Both the position numbers and the translations under genes were made by a program. The notes under the pieces are model-generated. The model did not search any database and was not told the origin of the DNA. It was given only the letters and a program-made list of their open reading frames with translations. A stretch of DNA of 13,726 nucleotides. It comes from Bacteroidetes bacterium UBA2234. GTDB lineage: Bacteria > Bacteroidota > Bacteroidia > NS11-12g > UBA955. Where the stretch lies: positions 10,760 through 24,485 of the forward strand of contig DDYM01000069.1 in NCBI GenBank assembly GCA_002347985.1, in the 5' to 3' direction. Of the stretch, positions 7,147-13,726 are shown in pieces. Position 1 is the first letter of the stretch. Every line of letters starts with the position of its first letter.

Positions 7147-7169
7147 ATGTATTGATTAAGGGTGTTCTA

Positions 7170-7982
7170 TTAATTGGACTTTTTTGGTTCTTTGTGTATG
7201 GTTTCTTGGCCGGTGCGCTGACATACCACTTGATTAAGGTTCGAAATGTCCACGGATTTGTACTGATCCCAGCCGGTGCTCTTGAGGCCTTGATCGTAGA
7301 AAAGACGGAGGTTTTCGAACTTTTTGGGCAGGTTTGCGCCATTGCCTACAACAATGCTATGTCTTCCTACACGGGGAATCAAAATCACGTCGTTGTAATT
7401 ATCTACATACAGTTGTTGAAATTGCGCGTTCCACACACTGTCTGCGGCAATAAATTTCGCTACCAGCATCACATTTCGGGTGATTTCTCCGCTTACGATC
7501 TTGCCACCTTCCATCACAACAGGGATATTTCCGTTGGCCACTAGCACGTCGCAAAATTTGGTAGAGGGTGTGTTGGGAATTACCACACCGTTGGTGTCGA
7601 GGTAAAATTGTTGCCCTTTCAGATTTTGAACAAAAAGCACCGGTGTTCTTTCCTCTACTTTGAGTTTTAACAAACCATCTAAGCCCAAATACACTTCTGC
7701 TTTTTTTACAGCGGGGATTTTGTTGAGCTGACCTTCGAGTTTGCGAATATTAACGGCGTTGGCATTTTTGCCGATGGGGTTTCCGATGAATGCTTGAACG
7801 GAATCTGCGATGATGGTTTTGTTCAAGAAAATCGCTTTTCCTTCGGGGAGAATTGTGATTTCCATGGATTCAACCAATCGATTTTTGGCAGTATTGGAGA
7901 TGGACGACCAAAAAATGGCCACTGCAACAAGCAGGACCACAAGAGCGGCAACCATCCATTGACGTTTATTGAGTGCGGACAT
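7170..7982 (-). CDS. ftsQ: Cell division protein FtsQ/DivIB
   Basis: A 270-residue bitopic inner-membrane protein of the divisome that in other bacteria bridges the cytoplasmic Z-ring proteins and the septal synthase via FtsB/FtsL. A short basic cytoplasmic tail (residues 1-8) is followed by one membrane helix at about 9-26. The periplasmic part has a POTRA-like region (about 40-112, including V92-K-K-A-E-V97 and V109-E-E-R-T-P114) and a beta domain ending in the conserved Y241-K-S-V-D-I-S-N-L-N-Q-V-V253. The length is normal. The only two cysteines, C144 and C254, both lie in the periplasmic domain and could form a disulfide. Sequence is poorly conserved in this family, so the call rests on topology, the C-terminal block and position between murC and ftsA. 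The start overlaps the end of murC by 17 bp, indicating coupled translation. Confidence 0.93.
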   Translation of the reverse strand: MSALNKRQWMVAALVVLLVAVAIFWSSISNTAKNRLVESMEITILPEGKAIFLNKTIIADSVQAFIGNPIGKNANAVNIRKLEGQLNKIPAVKKAEVYLGLDGLLKLKVEERTPVLFVQNLKGQQFYLDTNGVVIPNTPSTKFCDVLVANGNIPVVMEGGKIVSGEITRNVMLVAKFIAADSVWNAQFQQLYVDNYNDVILIPRVGRHSIVVGNGANLPKKFENLRLFYDQGLKSTGWDQYKSVDISNLNQVVCQRTGQETIHKEPKKSN

Positions 7983-9447
7983 CTATTTTATGGTATAAAT
8001 TGGCAATGGGTTGAACAATACGGTCGATATCCCCTGCTCCCAAGATGAGCAAGATTTGCGGTTTTTCCGTTTGGATTTTTTCCAAAACAGTTTGCGGGTC
8101 AACCAGCGTTTTTTTGGGGTTGGAAATCATATTTAATAGCCATTCGCTATTAACTCCGGGTATGGGTTTTTCGCGAGCCGGATAAATTTCCATCAGCCAT
8201 ACTTGGTCCAATTGAGATAAACTATCAGCAAATCCTTGCGCGAAATCTTGTGTCCGAGAAAACAAATGCGGTTGGAAAATTCCCGTAATTTGATGGTCTG
8301 GATAAAGGGTTCTAACCGATCCAATAATGGCGTTGAGCTCCTCGGGATGATGCGCATAATCATCGATGACTACGTAGTTCTCTGTTTTGTGAACATATTC
8401 GAATCTCCGTTTTGCGCCTTTGTAACTGGCGATGCCTTTTTGTAGCGATGCAATATCAAGGCCCAGAAATCCCTGACAGATACCCAGTGCGGCGACAGCG
8501 TTTTGTACGTTGTGGTGGCCGGGTAGTCCGCATCGAAACGGAGCAATTTCGGTTTGATTGTGGGTAAGAGTAAAGCAAAAATCTCCTTGGTTGATGTGCA
8601 CGTCCTTGGCCTGATAATTGGCCGTTTCACTGGTGCCGTAGGTATGAGATTTTATGTTTTTTGCAATTGCGATTTTTAATTTCTCCTGAATCATCAATCC
8701 ACCATTGGGTTGAATGAGGTGGGTGAAATCAACAAATGCTTGTTCAAAAGCTTCTGGGGTTCCATAAATGTCCAAATGATCCGGGTCGATCGCGGTGATT
8801 ACAGCCAAATCAGGGTTGAGTCTATGAAAGCTGCGATCAAATTCATCGGCTTCCAAGACAATGATTTCCTTGGCCTCGTTATTCCGATCGGATGGATGAA
8901 TTGAGTTGTTTTCTTTTTCGTTGTTCCCCTTTGGTTGATAATTTATGCCATCGGTTTTACGGATATAATTGGTATTGTAGTTCGCGCTAATACCACCCAA
9001 GAATGCGGTGAAATTGATATTGCACTCATGCAACAAGTGGGCAATAAGCGTGGAAGTTGTTGTTTTTCCATGGGTTCCAGCCACAGCGATGCAATAGCCA
9101 CCCCTGGCGATCTGACCAAGGACTTCGCTTCGTTTCAAAATTGTTGCTTTCTGTTCGATGAGCCAAAGCCATTGAGCGTGGTCTTTCGGTATGGCAGGCG
9201 TGAGGATAATGAGGGTGTTTTCCAAGTCCCGTTGAACCAACATCGGCAATGCATCCAATTGGTCGTTGTAGTTGATTATCGCTCCTTCCTTTTCCAAGGC
9301 GGTAGTCAGTGGAGTTGGTGTTTTATCGTACCCCATCACCGGCAATCCGATTTGCAGAAAGTACCTGGCAATGGCGCTCATGCCGATGCCCCCAATTCCT
9401 AAGAAATAGGCCTGATTGTATTCGCGTATGAGTTTTGTTGGGTTCAT
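7966..9447 (-). CDS. murC: UDP-N-acetylmuramate--L-alanine ligase (MurC)
   Basis: MurC uses ATP in the cytoplasm to add L-alanine to UDP-MurNAc, the first residue of the peptidoglycan stem peptide. The N-terminal UDP-binding domain has the Gly-rich F15-L-G-I-G-G-I-G-M-S24. The central ATPase domain has the Mur-ligase P-loop G124-T-H-G-K-T-T-T131, then E199-A-D-E-F-D-R-S206 and D221-P-D-H-L-D226. The C-terminal domain has D363-Y-A-H-H-P368 and F391-Q-P-H-L-F-S-R-T-Q400, both typical of MurC rather than MurD/E/F. At 493 residues it is slightly long, because residues about 164-194 form a polar Asn/Glu/Lys-rich insert between the 'GGIS.NYNTN' strand and the 'VLEADEFDRS' strand. The ATG at 9447 shares an ATGA with the murG stop, a strong sign of translational coupling. 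There is no ddl gene downstream, unlike E. coli, and the 3' end overlaps ftsQ. Confidence 0.98.
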   Translation of the reverse strand: MNPTKLIREYNQAYFLGIGGIGMSAIARYFLQIGLPVMGYDKTPTPLTTALEKEGAIINYNDQLDALPMLVQRDLENTLIILTPAIPKDHAQWLWLIEQKATILKRSEVLGQIARGGYCIAVAGTHGKTTTSTLIAHLLHECNINFTAFLGGISANYNTNYIRKTDGINYQPKGNNEKENNSIHPSDRNNEAKEIIVLEADEFDRSFHRLNPDLAVITAIDPDHLDIYGTPEAFEQAFVDFTHLIQPNGGLMIQEKLKIAIAKNIKSHTYGTSETANYQAKDVHINQGDFCFTLTHNQTEIAPFRCGLPGHHNVQNAVAALGICQGFLGLDIASLQKGIASYKGAKRRFEYVHKTENYVVIDDYAHHPEELNAIIGSVRTLYPDHQITGIFQPHLFSRTQDFAQGFADSLSQLDQVWLMEIYPAREKPIPGVNSEWLLNMISNPKKTLVDPQTVLEKIQTEKPQILLILGAGDIDRIVQPIANLYHKIDVRTQ

Positions 9448-10688
9448 GGATTTGCTTTTTCAATAAAACTCGCGATGCGGTTGGCGATGGTTTCGGTTGC
9501 TTGGGGCTTGGCGATTTGCGTCAGTTTTTCTTGCATTTCCGACATTTTTTTCGTATCTTTTATCAGCTCGATGCAAGTGGTTATTAGGGTATGTGGTGCG
9601 TCTTTGTCGGTGATTAACATCGCAGCGTTCAGTTGACTTAACACCTGTGCATTTTTGGTTTGGTGATCGTCGGTTACGTTGGGTGATGGCACCAAAATGG
9701 ATGGCTTTCCTACCACGGTGATTTCGGAAATGCTGATGGCTCCGGCGCGGGAAATAACCAAATCCGCTGCGTGATACGCATCGTCCATATCGTATATGAA
9801 AGGGGCATGGAAAATTCTAGGTGCGTTGGGGGCTAGGAACAGGTCGGGGTTGCTTTCAATGATTTGATGAATTTGCTCTCCGTGGGATTTTGCGAAGGGC
9901 AGACCCATTTGCCAGATAATCTGAATATTGGCTTCGATTAGTTGAACGAGATTGTTGAATATCGTTTGATTGATGGTCCGCGCACCAAGACTTCCGCCAG
10001 TGATAAAAAGTACGGGTAGGTTGGGTTGAAGGCCAAATTTTTGTTTACATGAGACATTTTCGGCATCCAATTCATGCTTAGAATCTACGCCATTCGTGGA
10101 ATCCAGTTTCTGGACGACGTTGAGTTTCTTGCCAAGTTCGATGATATTCTGTCGTACAGGATTTCCTGTAAACTCCCAGTTGCCAGCGGGGAAGAACTTC
10201 TCCATGTTTGGGAACCCGGTGCAAATGAGGGCAGCTTTGTTGGCAACCAACCGATTGGTTAGGCCTGCAAATCCATTTTGTTCTTGTAAGATGGTGGTGT
10301 AGCCCAATCTTGAGGCCATGAAGCAAATGGGTAAACTGGCATATCCACCGGTGCCGATTACCGCGGTGGGTTGAAATTCTTTGAGTAGTTTTCGCGCTTT
10401 CCAAAAACTTTGAAGCGTTTTAAGTAGTACGATCAAATTCCTGGGTGAGGCAGAGCGTTTGAGTCCTTCGATGGGAAGTCCCACGATTTCGAAGCCTTCT
10501 TTTGGCACTTTCTCCATTTCCATTTTGCCAATGGCACCCACAAAGAGAAATTGTGCTTGAGGGAATTTTATTTTCAGCGCATTGGCGATGGCAACCGCGG
10601 GAAAAATATGTCCGCCAGTTCCTCCTCCGCTCAAAATAAATTTTGGCGAATTTTGGGTTGGGGTTGTATTTTTTTGGTTGGTGGACAT
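9444..10688 (-). CDS. murG: Undecaprenyl-PP-MurNAc-pentapeptide GlcNAc transferase (MurG)
   Basis: MurG transfers GlcNAc from UDP-GlcNAc to lipid I to form lipid II on the cytoplasmic face of the inner membrane. It has the GT-B family 28 layout: the N-terminal loop G21-G-G-T-G-G-H27, then IGTGGYASLP (111-120) and LQEQNGFAG (134-142). The C-terminal donor domain has G231-G-S-L-G-A236 and A307-A-D-L-V-I-S-R-A-G-A317 followed by E322. I place the start at the ATG at 10688 (414 residues). A longer reading from 10781 would add 31 Lys/Asn-rich residues and overlap ftsW by 83 bp, whereas the chosen ATG lies 10 bp after the ftsW stop and leaves a normal N terminus. Residues about 187-214 form a polar insert near the interdomain linker, making it longer than the usual 360 or so. 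Its stop overlaps the murC start as ATGA. Confidence 0.97.
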   Translation of the reverse strand: MSTNQKNTTPTQNSPKFILSGGGTGGHIFPAVAIANALKIKFPQAQFLFVGAIGKMEMEKVPKEGFEIVGLPIEGLKRSASPRNLIVLLKTLQSFWKARKLLKEFQPTAVIGTGGYASLPICFMASRLGYTTILQEQNGFAGLTNRLVANKAALICTGFPNMEKFFPAGNWEFTGNPVRQNIIELGKKLNVVQKLDSTNGVDSKHELDAENVSCKQKFGLQPNLPVLFITGGSLGARTINQTIFNNLVQLIEANIQIIWQMGLPFAKSHGEQIHQIIESNPDLFLAPNAPRIFHAPFIYDMDDAYHAADLVISRAGAISISEITVVGKPSILVPSPNVTDDHQTKNAQVLSQLNAAMLITDKDAPHTLITTCIELIKDTKKMSEMQEKLTQIAKPQATETIANRIASFIEKANP

Positions 10689-10698
10689 GGCTGCTGAG

Positions 10699-11877
10699 TT
10701 AAGATACGCCTGCGGTAAGGGCTTCTTCTTGTTGTTGTTTTTCTTCTTGCACGTATTTGGAAATTCCGAGGATGATTCCAAAGCCGATGCTATTCATGAA
10801 TAGGCTGGTTCCTCCCATGCTGACAAGTGGGATGGTGAGTCCGGTAACGGGAAGTAGGCCCACGGCGACGCCCATATTTACGAAGGCTTGAAGGCTCATT
10901 GAGAGTCCCAATCCCATGGCCACGAGCGCGCCGAAGGCGCGCGGGCTTTCCACCACAATTTTGAGACATCGGAAAACCAAAATCAAAAAGCAACCCGCAA
11001 CAATGAATCCGCCCACCAAGCCATATTCTTCAATGATGATGGCAAAAATGAAATCTGAATAGGGGTGTGGAAGGTAGTTTCTTTGCGTGCTATTGCCCGG
11101 CCCTTTGCCAAATACGCCACCTGTGGCAACTGCAATTTTCGACTGCAACTGCTGGTAATTGCCAGTGCCATCGTCTTTGCCGGTATAGGTTTCAATCCGT
11201 TTTTTCCATGTTGGGATCCGGTTGCTCTCCATTCCCTCTGTATTGATGTTTAATAACACAACTACCAAACATCCAATCGTAACCACCCCGCTAATGAACA
11301 ATATCATTAGGTACTTGAAGTTCACACGGCCAATAAACATGAGGAGTCCGCAGGTGACAAATACCACCAATGAGGTACTCAAATTCTCAGGGGCAATCAG
11401 AATAACGACGGCCAAAATATATCCTAACGTGGTCCAAAAGACCTTTGGCGAATCAATCTCCTCCTGGTTTTTACTTAAATATCTCGATATGTACATAACC
11501 AGTGAGAGCTTGGCCAAATCTGATGGCTGAAAAGTGATGCCCAACAGAGGAATAGGGATTACCCTCGTGGCATTGTTGATCTCTGATCCAATAAACAGTG
11601 TTAAAAACAATAGCCCGATCGATATGAGCAGCAATATCTGCGATAGTCGCGAATAGTACTGGAAAGGGATGTGATGGGTGAGATATAGCAATGCCAATCC
11701 TATCAACAAGAAACCGGTATGGCGTAAGAAGTAGAATTCGGTATTTCCCCCTCTTTTTGAATAGGCGAGGGTTCCTGTAGCGCTGTATACGGCCAAAATG
11801 CCCAACAACGATAGGATGATGATGACAAACCAAATCCATCGGTCGCCCTTAAATCGTGAGGTGAAATTTGCCTGCAT
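10699..11877 (-). CDS. ftsW: Septal peptidoglycan glycosyltransferase FtsW (SEDS family)
   Basis: FtsW polymerises lipid II into septal glycan strands together with the class B penicillin-binding protein FtsI. The 392-residue protein has about ten hydrophobic segments, as expected for SEDS proteins. Family blocks are F116-Q-P-S-D-L-A-K123, the large periplasmic loop with R227-I-E-T-Y, Q245-S-K-I-A-V and G257-K-G-P-G-N, and P343-V-T-G-L-T-I-P-L-V-S-M-G-G-T357. The catalytic aspartate found in FtsW/RodA corresponds to D275 in Y273-S-D-F-I-F-A279, followed by E283-E-Y-G. The charged C-terminal tail is rich in Gln and Glu. Its place between murD and murG favours FtsW over the elongation homologue RodA. 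The ATG at 11877 follows a 57-bp gap, the largest in the operon; a weak GAAG lies about 3 nt before it. Confidence 0.97.
   Translation of the reverse strand: MQANFTSRFKGDRWIWFVIIILSLLGILAVYSATGTLAYSKRGGNTEFYFLRHTGFLLIGLALLYLTHHIPFQYYSRLSQILLLISIGLLFLTLFIGSEINNATRVIPIPLLGITFQPSDLAKLSLVMYISRYLSKNQEEIDSPKVFWTTLGYILAVVILIAPENLSTSLVVFVTCGLLMFIGRVNFKYLMILFISGVVTIGCLVVVLLNINTEGMESNRIPTWKKRIETYTGKDDGTGNYQQLQSKIAVATGGVFGKGPGNSTQRNYLPHPYSDFIFAIIIEEYGLVGGFIVAGCFLILVFRCLKIVVESPRAFGALVAMGLGLSMSLQAFVNMGVAVGLLPVTGLTIPLVSMGGTSLFMNSIGFGIILGISKYVQEEKQQQEEALTAGVS
10926..10942 (-). repeat. GC-rich inverted repeat inside ftsW (7-bp stem)
   Basis: In the ftsW transcript, GCGCGCC, then UUC, then GGCGCGC make a perfect 7-bp stem with a three-base loop, in codons for R-A-F-G-A. 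It is the most GC-rich short stretch I noticed in the window. No U tract follows, so it is not a terminator. Codon choice for Arg, Ala and Gly may explain it. Confidence 0.4.
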
Positions 11878-11934
11878 CTTGCTTCTTTATTTCGGGTTTT
11901 TGTTGTTGATGAATCGCCTTTTGGAGGTTTGGAA

Positions 11935-13269
11935 TTATAAGTTTCTCACGGCCTCTTTGAACTGTCTGCCGCGATCCTCGTAACTATCGAACAGGTCAAA
12001 ACTGGCGCAAGCGGGCGACAATAGAACTACATCTCCACCTTCCGCCATGCGAGAAGCAACGTGAACGGCCTCCTTTGCACTGCTGGTGTTGATGATTAAG
12101 TCCACATCGCTTTGAAATGCTTGATGCAACTTGATATTGTCCAAACCCAGGCAAATGATCATCTTAACCTTGCCTTTTACCAATGGCTTCAGATCCGCAT
12201 AGTTGTTGCCTTTGTCGATGCCGCCTGCAATCCAAATGACCGGACGATCCATACTTTCGAGGGCGTACCAAGCGGAATTGACATTGGTTGCCTTACTGTC
12301 GTTGATGTAATCCACACCGCCAACCTTTTGAACAAATTCGAGTCGATGTTCTGCGTTTTGGAAGTTTCCAAAGCTTTCGCGGATGCTGTCCTTGCGAACA
12401 TCCATTAAACTAGCTGCAATGCTTGCGGCCATGCTGTTGTAGGTGTTGTGTTGCCCACGTAGTGTAAATTCTTGCATATCGAGTGTGTAGTTTTCTTTTG
12501 AATGAATATGAATGATGGAACCTTCGGCATACGCGCCTTCGGTAAATTTTTGCGTTAAACTGAATGGAATTGCATGTCCGCCAAATGGATTTCTTGCCAT
12601 GGCTTCCAAGGTGAGTTCATTGTCGGCGCAGTAGATAAAGTGTTGGTTTGCGTTCTGATTTCGAGTGATGCGCATTTTACTGTCGGCATAGTTTTCCAAC
12701 CGATAGTCATAGCGATCCAAATGATCGGGTGTGATGTTGCATAAAATGGCAATCTCACAAGTGAATGTGTCCAAGTAGTCGAGTTGAAAACTGCTGATTT
12801 CAACCACATAGTAATCGAAGGATTGTTGCGCCACTTGTCTGGCCAAGGATCTACCGATATTTCCCGCCAGGCCCACGTTGAGTCCGGCTTGCTGAAGCAA
12901 ATGGTAGGTCAAAAGCGTAGTTGTGGTTTTGCCATTGGTTCCAGTGATGCCAATCATTTTGGCCTTGGTATACCGATAGGCCAATTCCAGCTCATCGATC
13001 ATCTCAATGCCTTTGGCTTTGGCGGCTTGCACGATGGGGGCTTTGTCTGGAATTCCAGGGCTTTTTATGATGCAATCGGCGTTGAGAATTTTCTCCTCTG
13101 TGTGTTGTTCTTGTTCCCAAGCGATGTTGTGAAGGTTGAGTTCGTCTTGGTATTTGGGTGCAATTTTGCCTTTGTCGGATACGAAAACATCCCAGTTTTG
13201 GGCTGCGCCCAAAACTGCGGCCCCCGTACCGCTTTCGCCAGCTCCCAATATGACCAATCTCTTTCTCAA
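11935..13269 (-). CDS. murD: UDP-N-acetylmuramoyl-L-alanine--D-glutamate ligase (MurD)
   Basis: MurD adds D-glutamate to UDP-MurNAc-L-Ala using ATP in the cytoplasm. The N-terminal Rossmann-like domain starts L5-V-I-L-G-A-G-E-S-G14. The central ATPase P-loop is G110-T-N-G-K-T-T-T117, with E157-I-S-S-F-Q162 and N178-I-T-P-D-H-L-D185. The C-terminal domain has N323-D-S-K-A-T-N329, G349-G-I-D-K-G and S418-P-A-C-A-S-F-D-L-F427 with E431-D-R-G-R-Q-F437, all diagnostic of MurD. I place the start at a TTG at 13269, giving 444 residues. It shares TTGA with the mraY stop (13268-13266) and gives the normal MurD N terminus ([14 protein letters not shown]). The nearest in-frame ATG, at 13323, would add 18 residues inside the mraY coding region that match nothing in the family. 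Translation is probably coupled to mraY. Confidence 0.96.
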   Translation of the reverse strand: MRKRLVILGAGESGTGAAVLGAAQNWDVFVSDKGKIAPKYQDELNLHNIAWEQEQHTEEKILNADCIIKSPGIPDKAPIVQAAKAKGIEMIDELELAYRYTKAKMIGITGTNGKTTTTLLTYHLLQQAGLNVGLAGNIGRSLARQVAQQSFDYYVVEISSFQLDYLDTFTCEIAILCNITPDHLDRYDYRLENYADSKMRITRNQNANQHFIYCADNELTLEAMARNPFGGHAIPFSLTQKFTEGAYAEGSIIHIHSKENYTLDMQEFTLRGQHNTYNSMAASIAASLMDVRKDSIRESFGNFQNAEHRLEFVQKVGGVDYINDSKATNVNSAWYALESMDRPVIWIAGGIDKGNNYADLKPLVKGKVKMIICLGLDNIKLHQAFQSDVDLIINTSSAKEAVHVASRMAEGGDVVLLSPACASFDLFDSYEDRGRQFKEAVRNL

Positions 13270-13726
13270 CGCAGTTTTATCAATGCGATCGTTGCCAATA
13301 CCAGAATGATTGTCACCAACCAAAATCTGATCGTAATCTTGCTCTCAGGAATGTTCTTTTTCTGGAAATGGTGGTGGAGGGGCGACATCAAAAAGATGCG
13401 TTTGCCCTCGCCAAAGCGTTTTTTGGTGTATTTGAAATAACCCACTTGCAGAATTACAGAGCCGCTTTCGGCCAAGAAAACTCCGCAAAGAATTGGCAAT
13501 AGCAATTCCATCTTGATAATTATCGCTACCGCGGCAATCGCGCCACCCAAAGCCATAGAGCCTGTATCGCCCATGAAAACTTGAGCGGGATAGCCGTTGT
13601 ACCACAAAAAGCCAAGGCAAGCACCAATCACGGCCGACATAAAAATTACAACTTCCCCAGAGTTGGGTACGTAAATGATGTTCAAGTATTCAGCCACCTT
13701 AATGTTACCCGAGGCGTACGCCAAAA
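13266..13726 (-). CDS. mraY: Phospho-MurNAc-pentapeptide transferase MraY (3' part, cut by the window edge)
   Basis: MraY transfers phospho-MurNAc-pentapeptide from the UDP precursor to undecaprenyl phosphate, making lipid I in the inner membrane. Only about the last 153 codons are present; the frame is open to the right edge, and Bacteroidota MraY is around 400 residues, so the first 250 or so are missing. The visible part has the signature [12 protein letters not shown], the cytoplasmic loop [12 protein letters not shown] whose histidine cluster is a hallmark of MraY, and several membrane helices, the last close to the C terminus ([19 protein letters not shown]). The leucine codon TTG near the edge lies inside the conserved L-A-Y-x-S-G-N block and is not a start. 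The TGA stop overlaps the TTG start of murD. Confidence 0.96.
   Translation of the reverse strand, partial: LAYASGNIKVAEYLNIIYVPNSGEVVIFMSAVIGACLGFLWYNGYPAQVFMGDTGSMALGGAIAAVAIIIKMELLLPILCGVFLAESGSVILQVGYFKYTKKRFGEGKRIFLMSPLHHHFQKKNIPESKITIRFWLVTIILVLATIALIKLR

Noticed and set aside
8935..9402. 155-codon + strand open frame opposite murC
   Set aside because: It is antisense to conserved MurC coding sequence and has no family resemblance.
10689..10781. N-terminal extension of MurG (31 Lys/Asn-rich residues) from an upstream ATG
   Set aside because: It overlaps ftsW coding by 83 bp and gives residues not seen in MurG. The ATG at 10688 gives a normal N terminus 10 bp after the ftsW stop.
11878..11934. 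Possible promoter or small gene in the 57-bp murD-ftsW gap
   Set aside because: No convincing promoter sequence, hairpin or open frame is seen; it looks like ordinary spacer in a continuous operon.
13270..13323. N-terminal extension of MurD from an ATG at 13323
   Set aside because: The extra 18 residues lie inside mraY in another frame and match nothing in MurD. The TTG at 13269 gives the family N terminus.
12784..13440. 218-codon + strand open frame opposite murD/mraY
   Set aside because: It is antisense to two clear core genes, shows no recognisable domain, and is explained by codon bias of the genes on the other strand.

Overview
This window is most likely from a member of the Bacteroidota. 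Four things point that way. The division and cell-wall (dcw) cluster runs mraY-murD-ftsW-murG-murC-ftsQ-ftsA-ftsZ with no ddl gene between murC and ftsQ. Most starts have no visible Shine-Dalgarno sequence. A CCG-type iron-sulfur protein sits beside a small protein that Bacteroidota annotations often label 'ABC transporter ATPase'. FtsZ has an Asn-rich linker and a tail that continues past the FtsA-binding peptide. Placement below phylum is not justified from the sequence alone.

Layout. Positions 1-121 hold no gene I can support. On the + strand, 122-4024 form an apparent operon of four genes: a cysteine-rich (Fe-S)-binding protein, a small conserved protein of unknown function with a TTG start, a TetA-like major facilitator transporter, and a GT-B glycosyltransferase. 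The first three are 2 bp apart or overlap by 11 bp; the fourth follows after 36 bp. On the - strand, 13726 down to 4084 is one tightly packed dcw operon: the 3' part of mraY, then murD, ftsW, murG, murC, ftsQ, ftsA and ftsZ. It ends in a strong rho-independent terminator at 4026-4057, in the 59-bp gap between the convergent ftsZ and glycosyltransferase genes.

How the genes work together. MraY makes lipid I on the inner membrane and MurG converts it to lipid II. MurC and MurD are cytoplasmic ligases adding L-Ala and then D-Glu to the UDP-MurNAc precursor. FtsW polymerises septal glycan strands, FtsQ is the periplasmic scaffold of the divisome, FtsA anchors the Z ring to the membrane and FtsZ forms it. 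Genes for earlier steps (ftsI, murE, mraZ/mraW in other genomes) would lie beyond the right edge. The + strand genes are not obviously linked to division.

Novelty. This is mainly an ordinary core region; I found no mobile element, CRISPR array, RNA gene, phage or defence gene, and no convincing undescribed multi-gene system. The items most worth a second look are a repeated EDPMN-x2-D-[VL]-T-x-KP motif on both sides of the FtsA-binding peptide in the FtsZ tail, the small protein of unknown function with a probably wrong family name, the strand-asymmetric terminator between the convergent operons, and low-complexity inserts in MurC and MurG.
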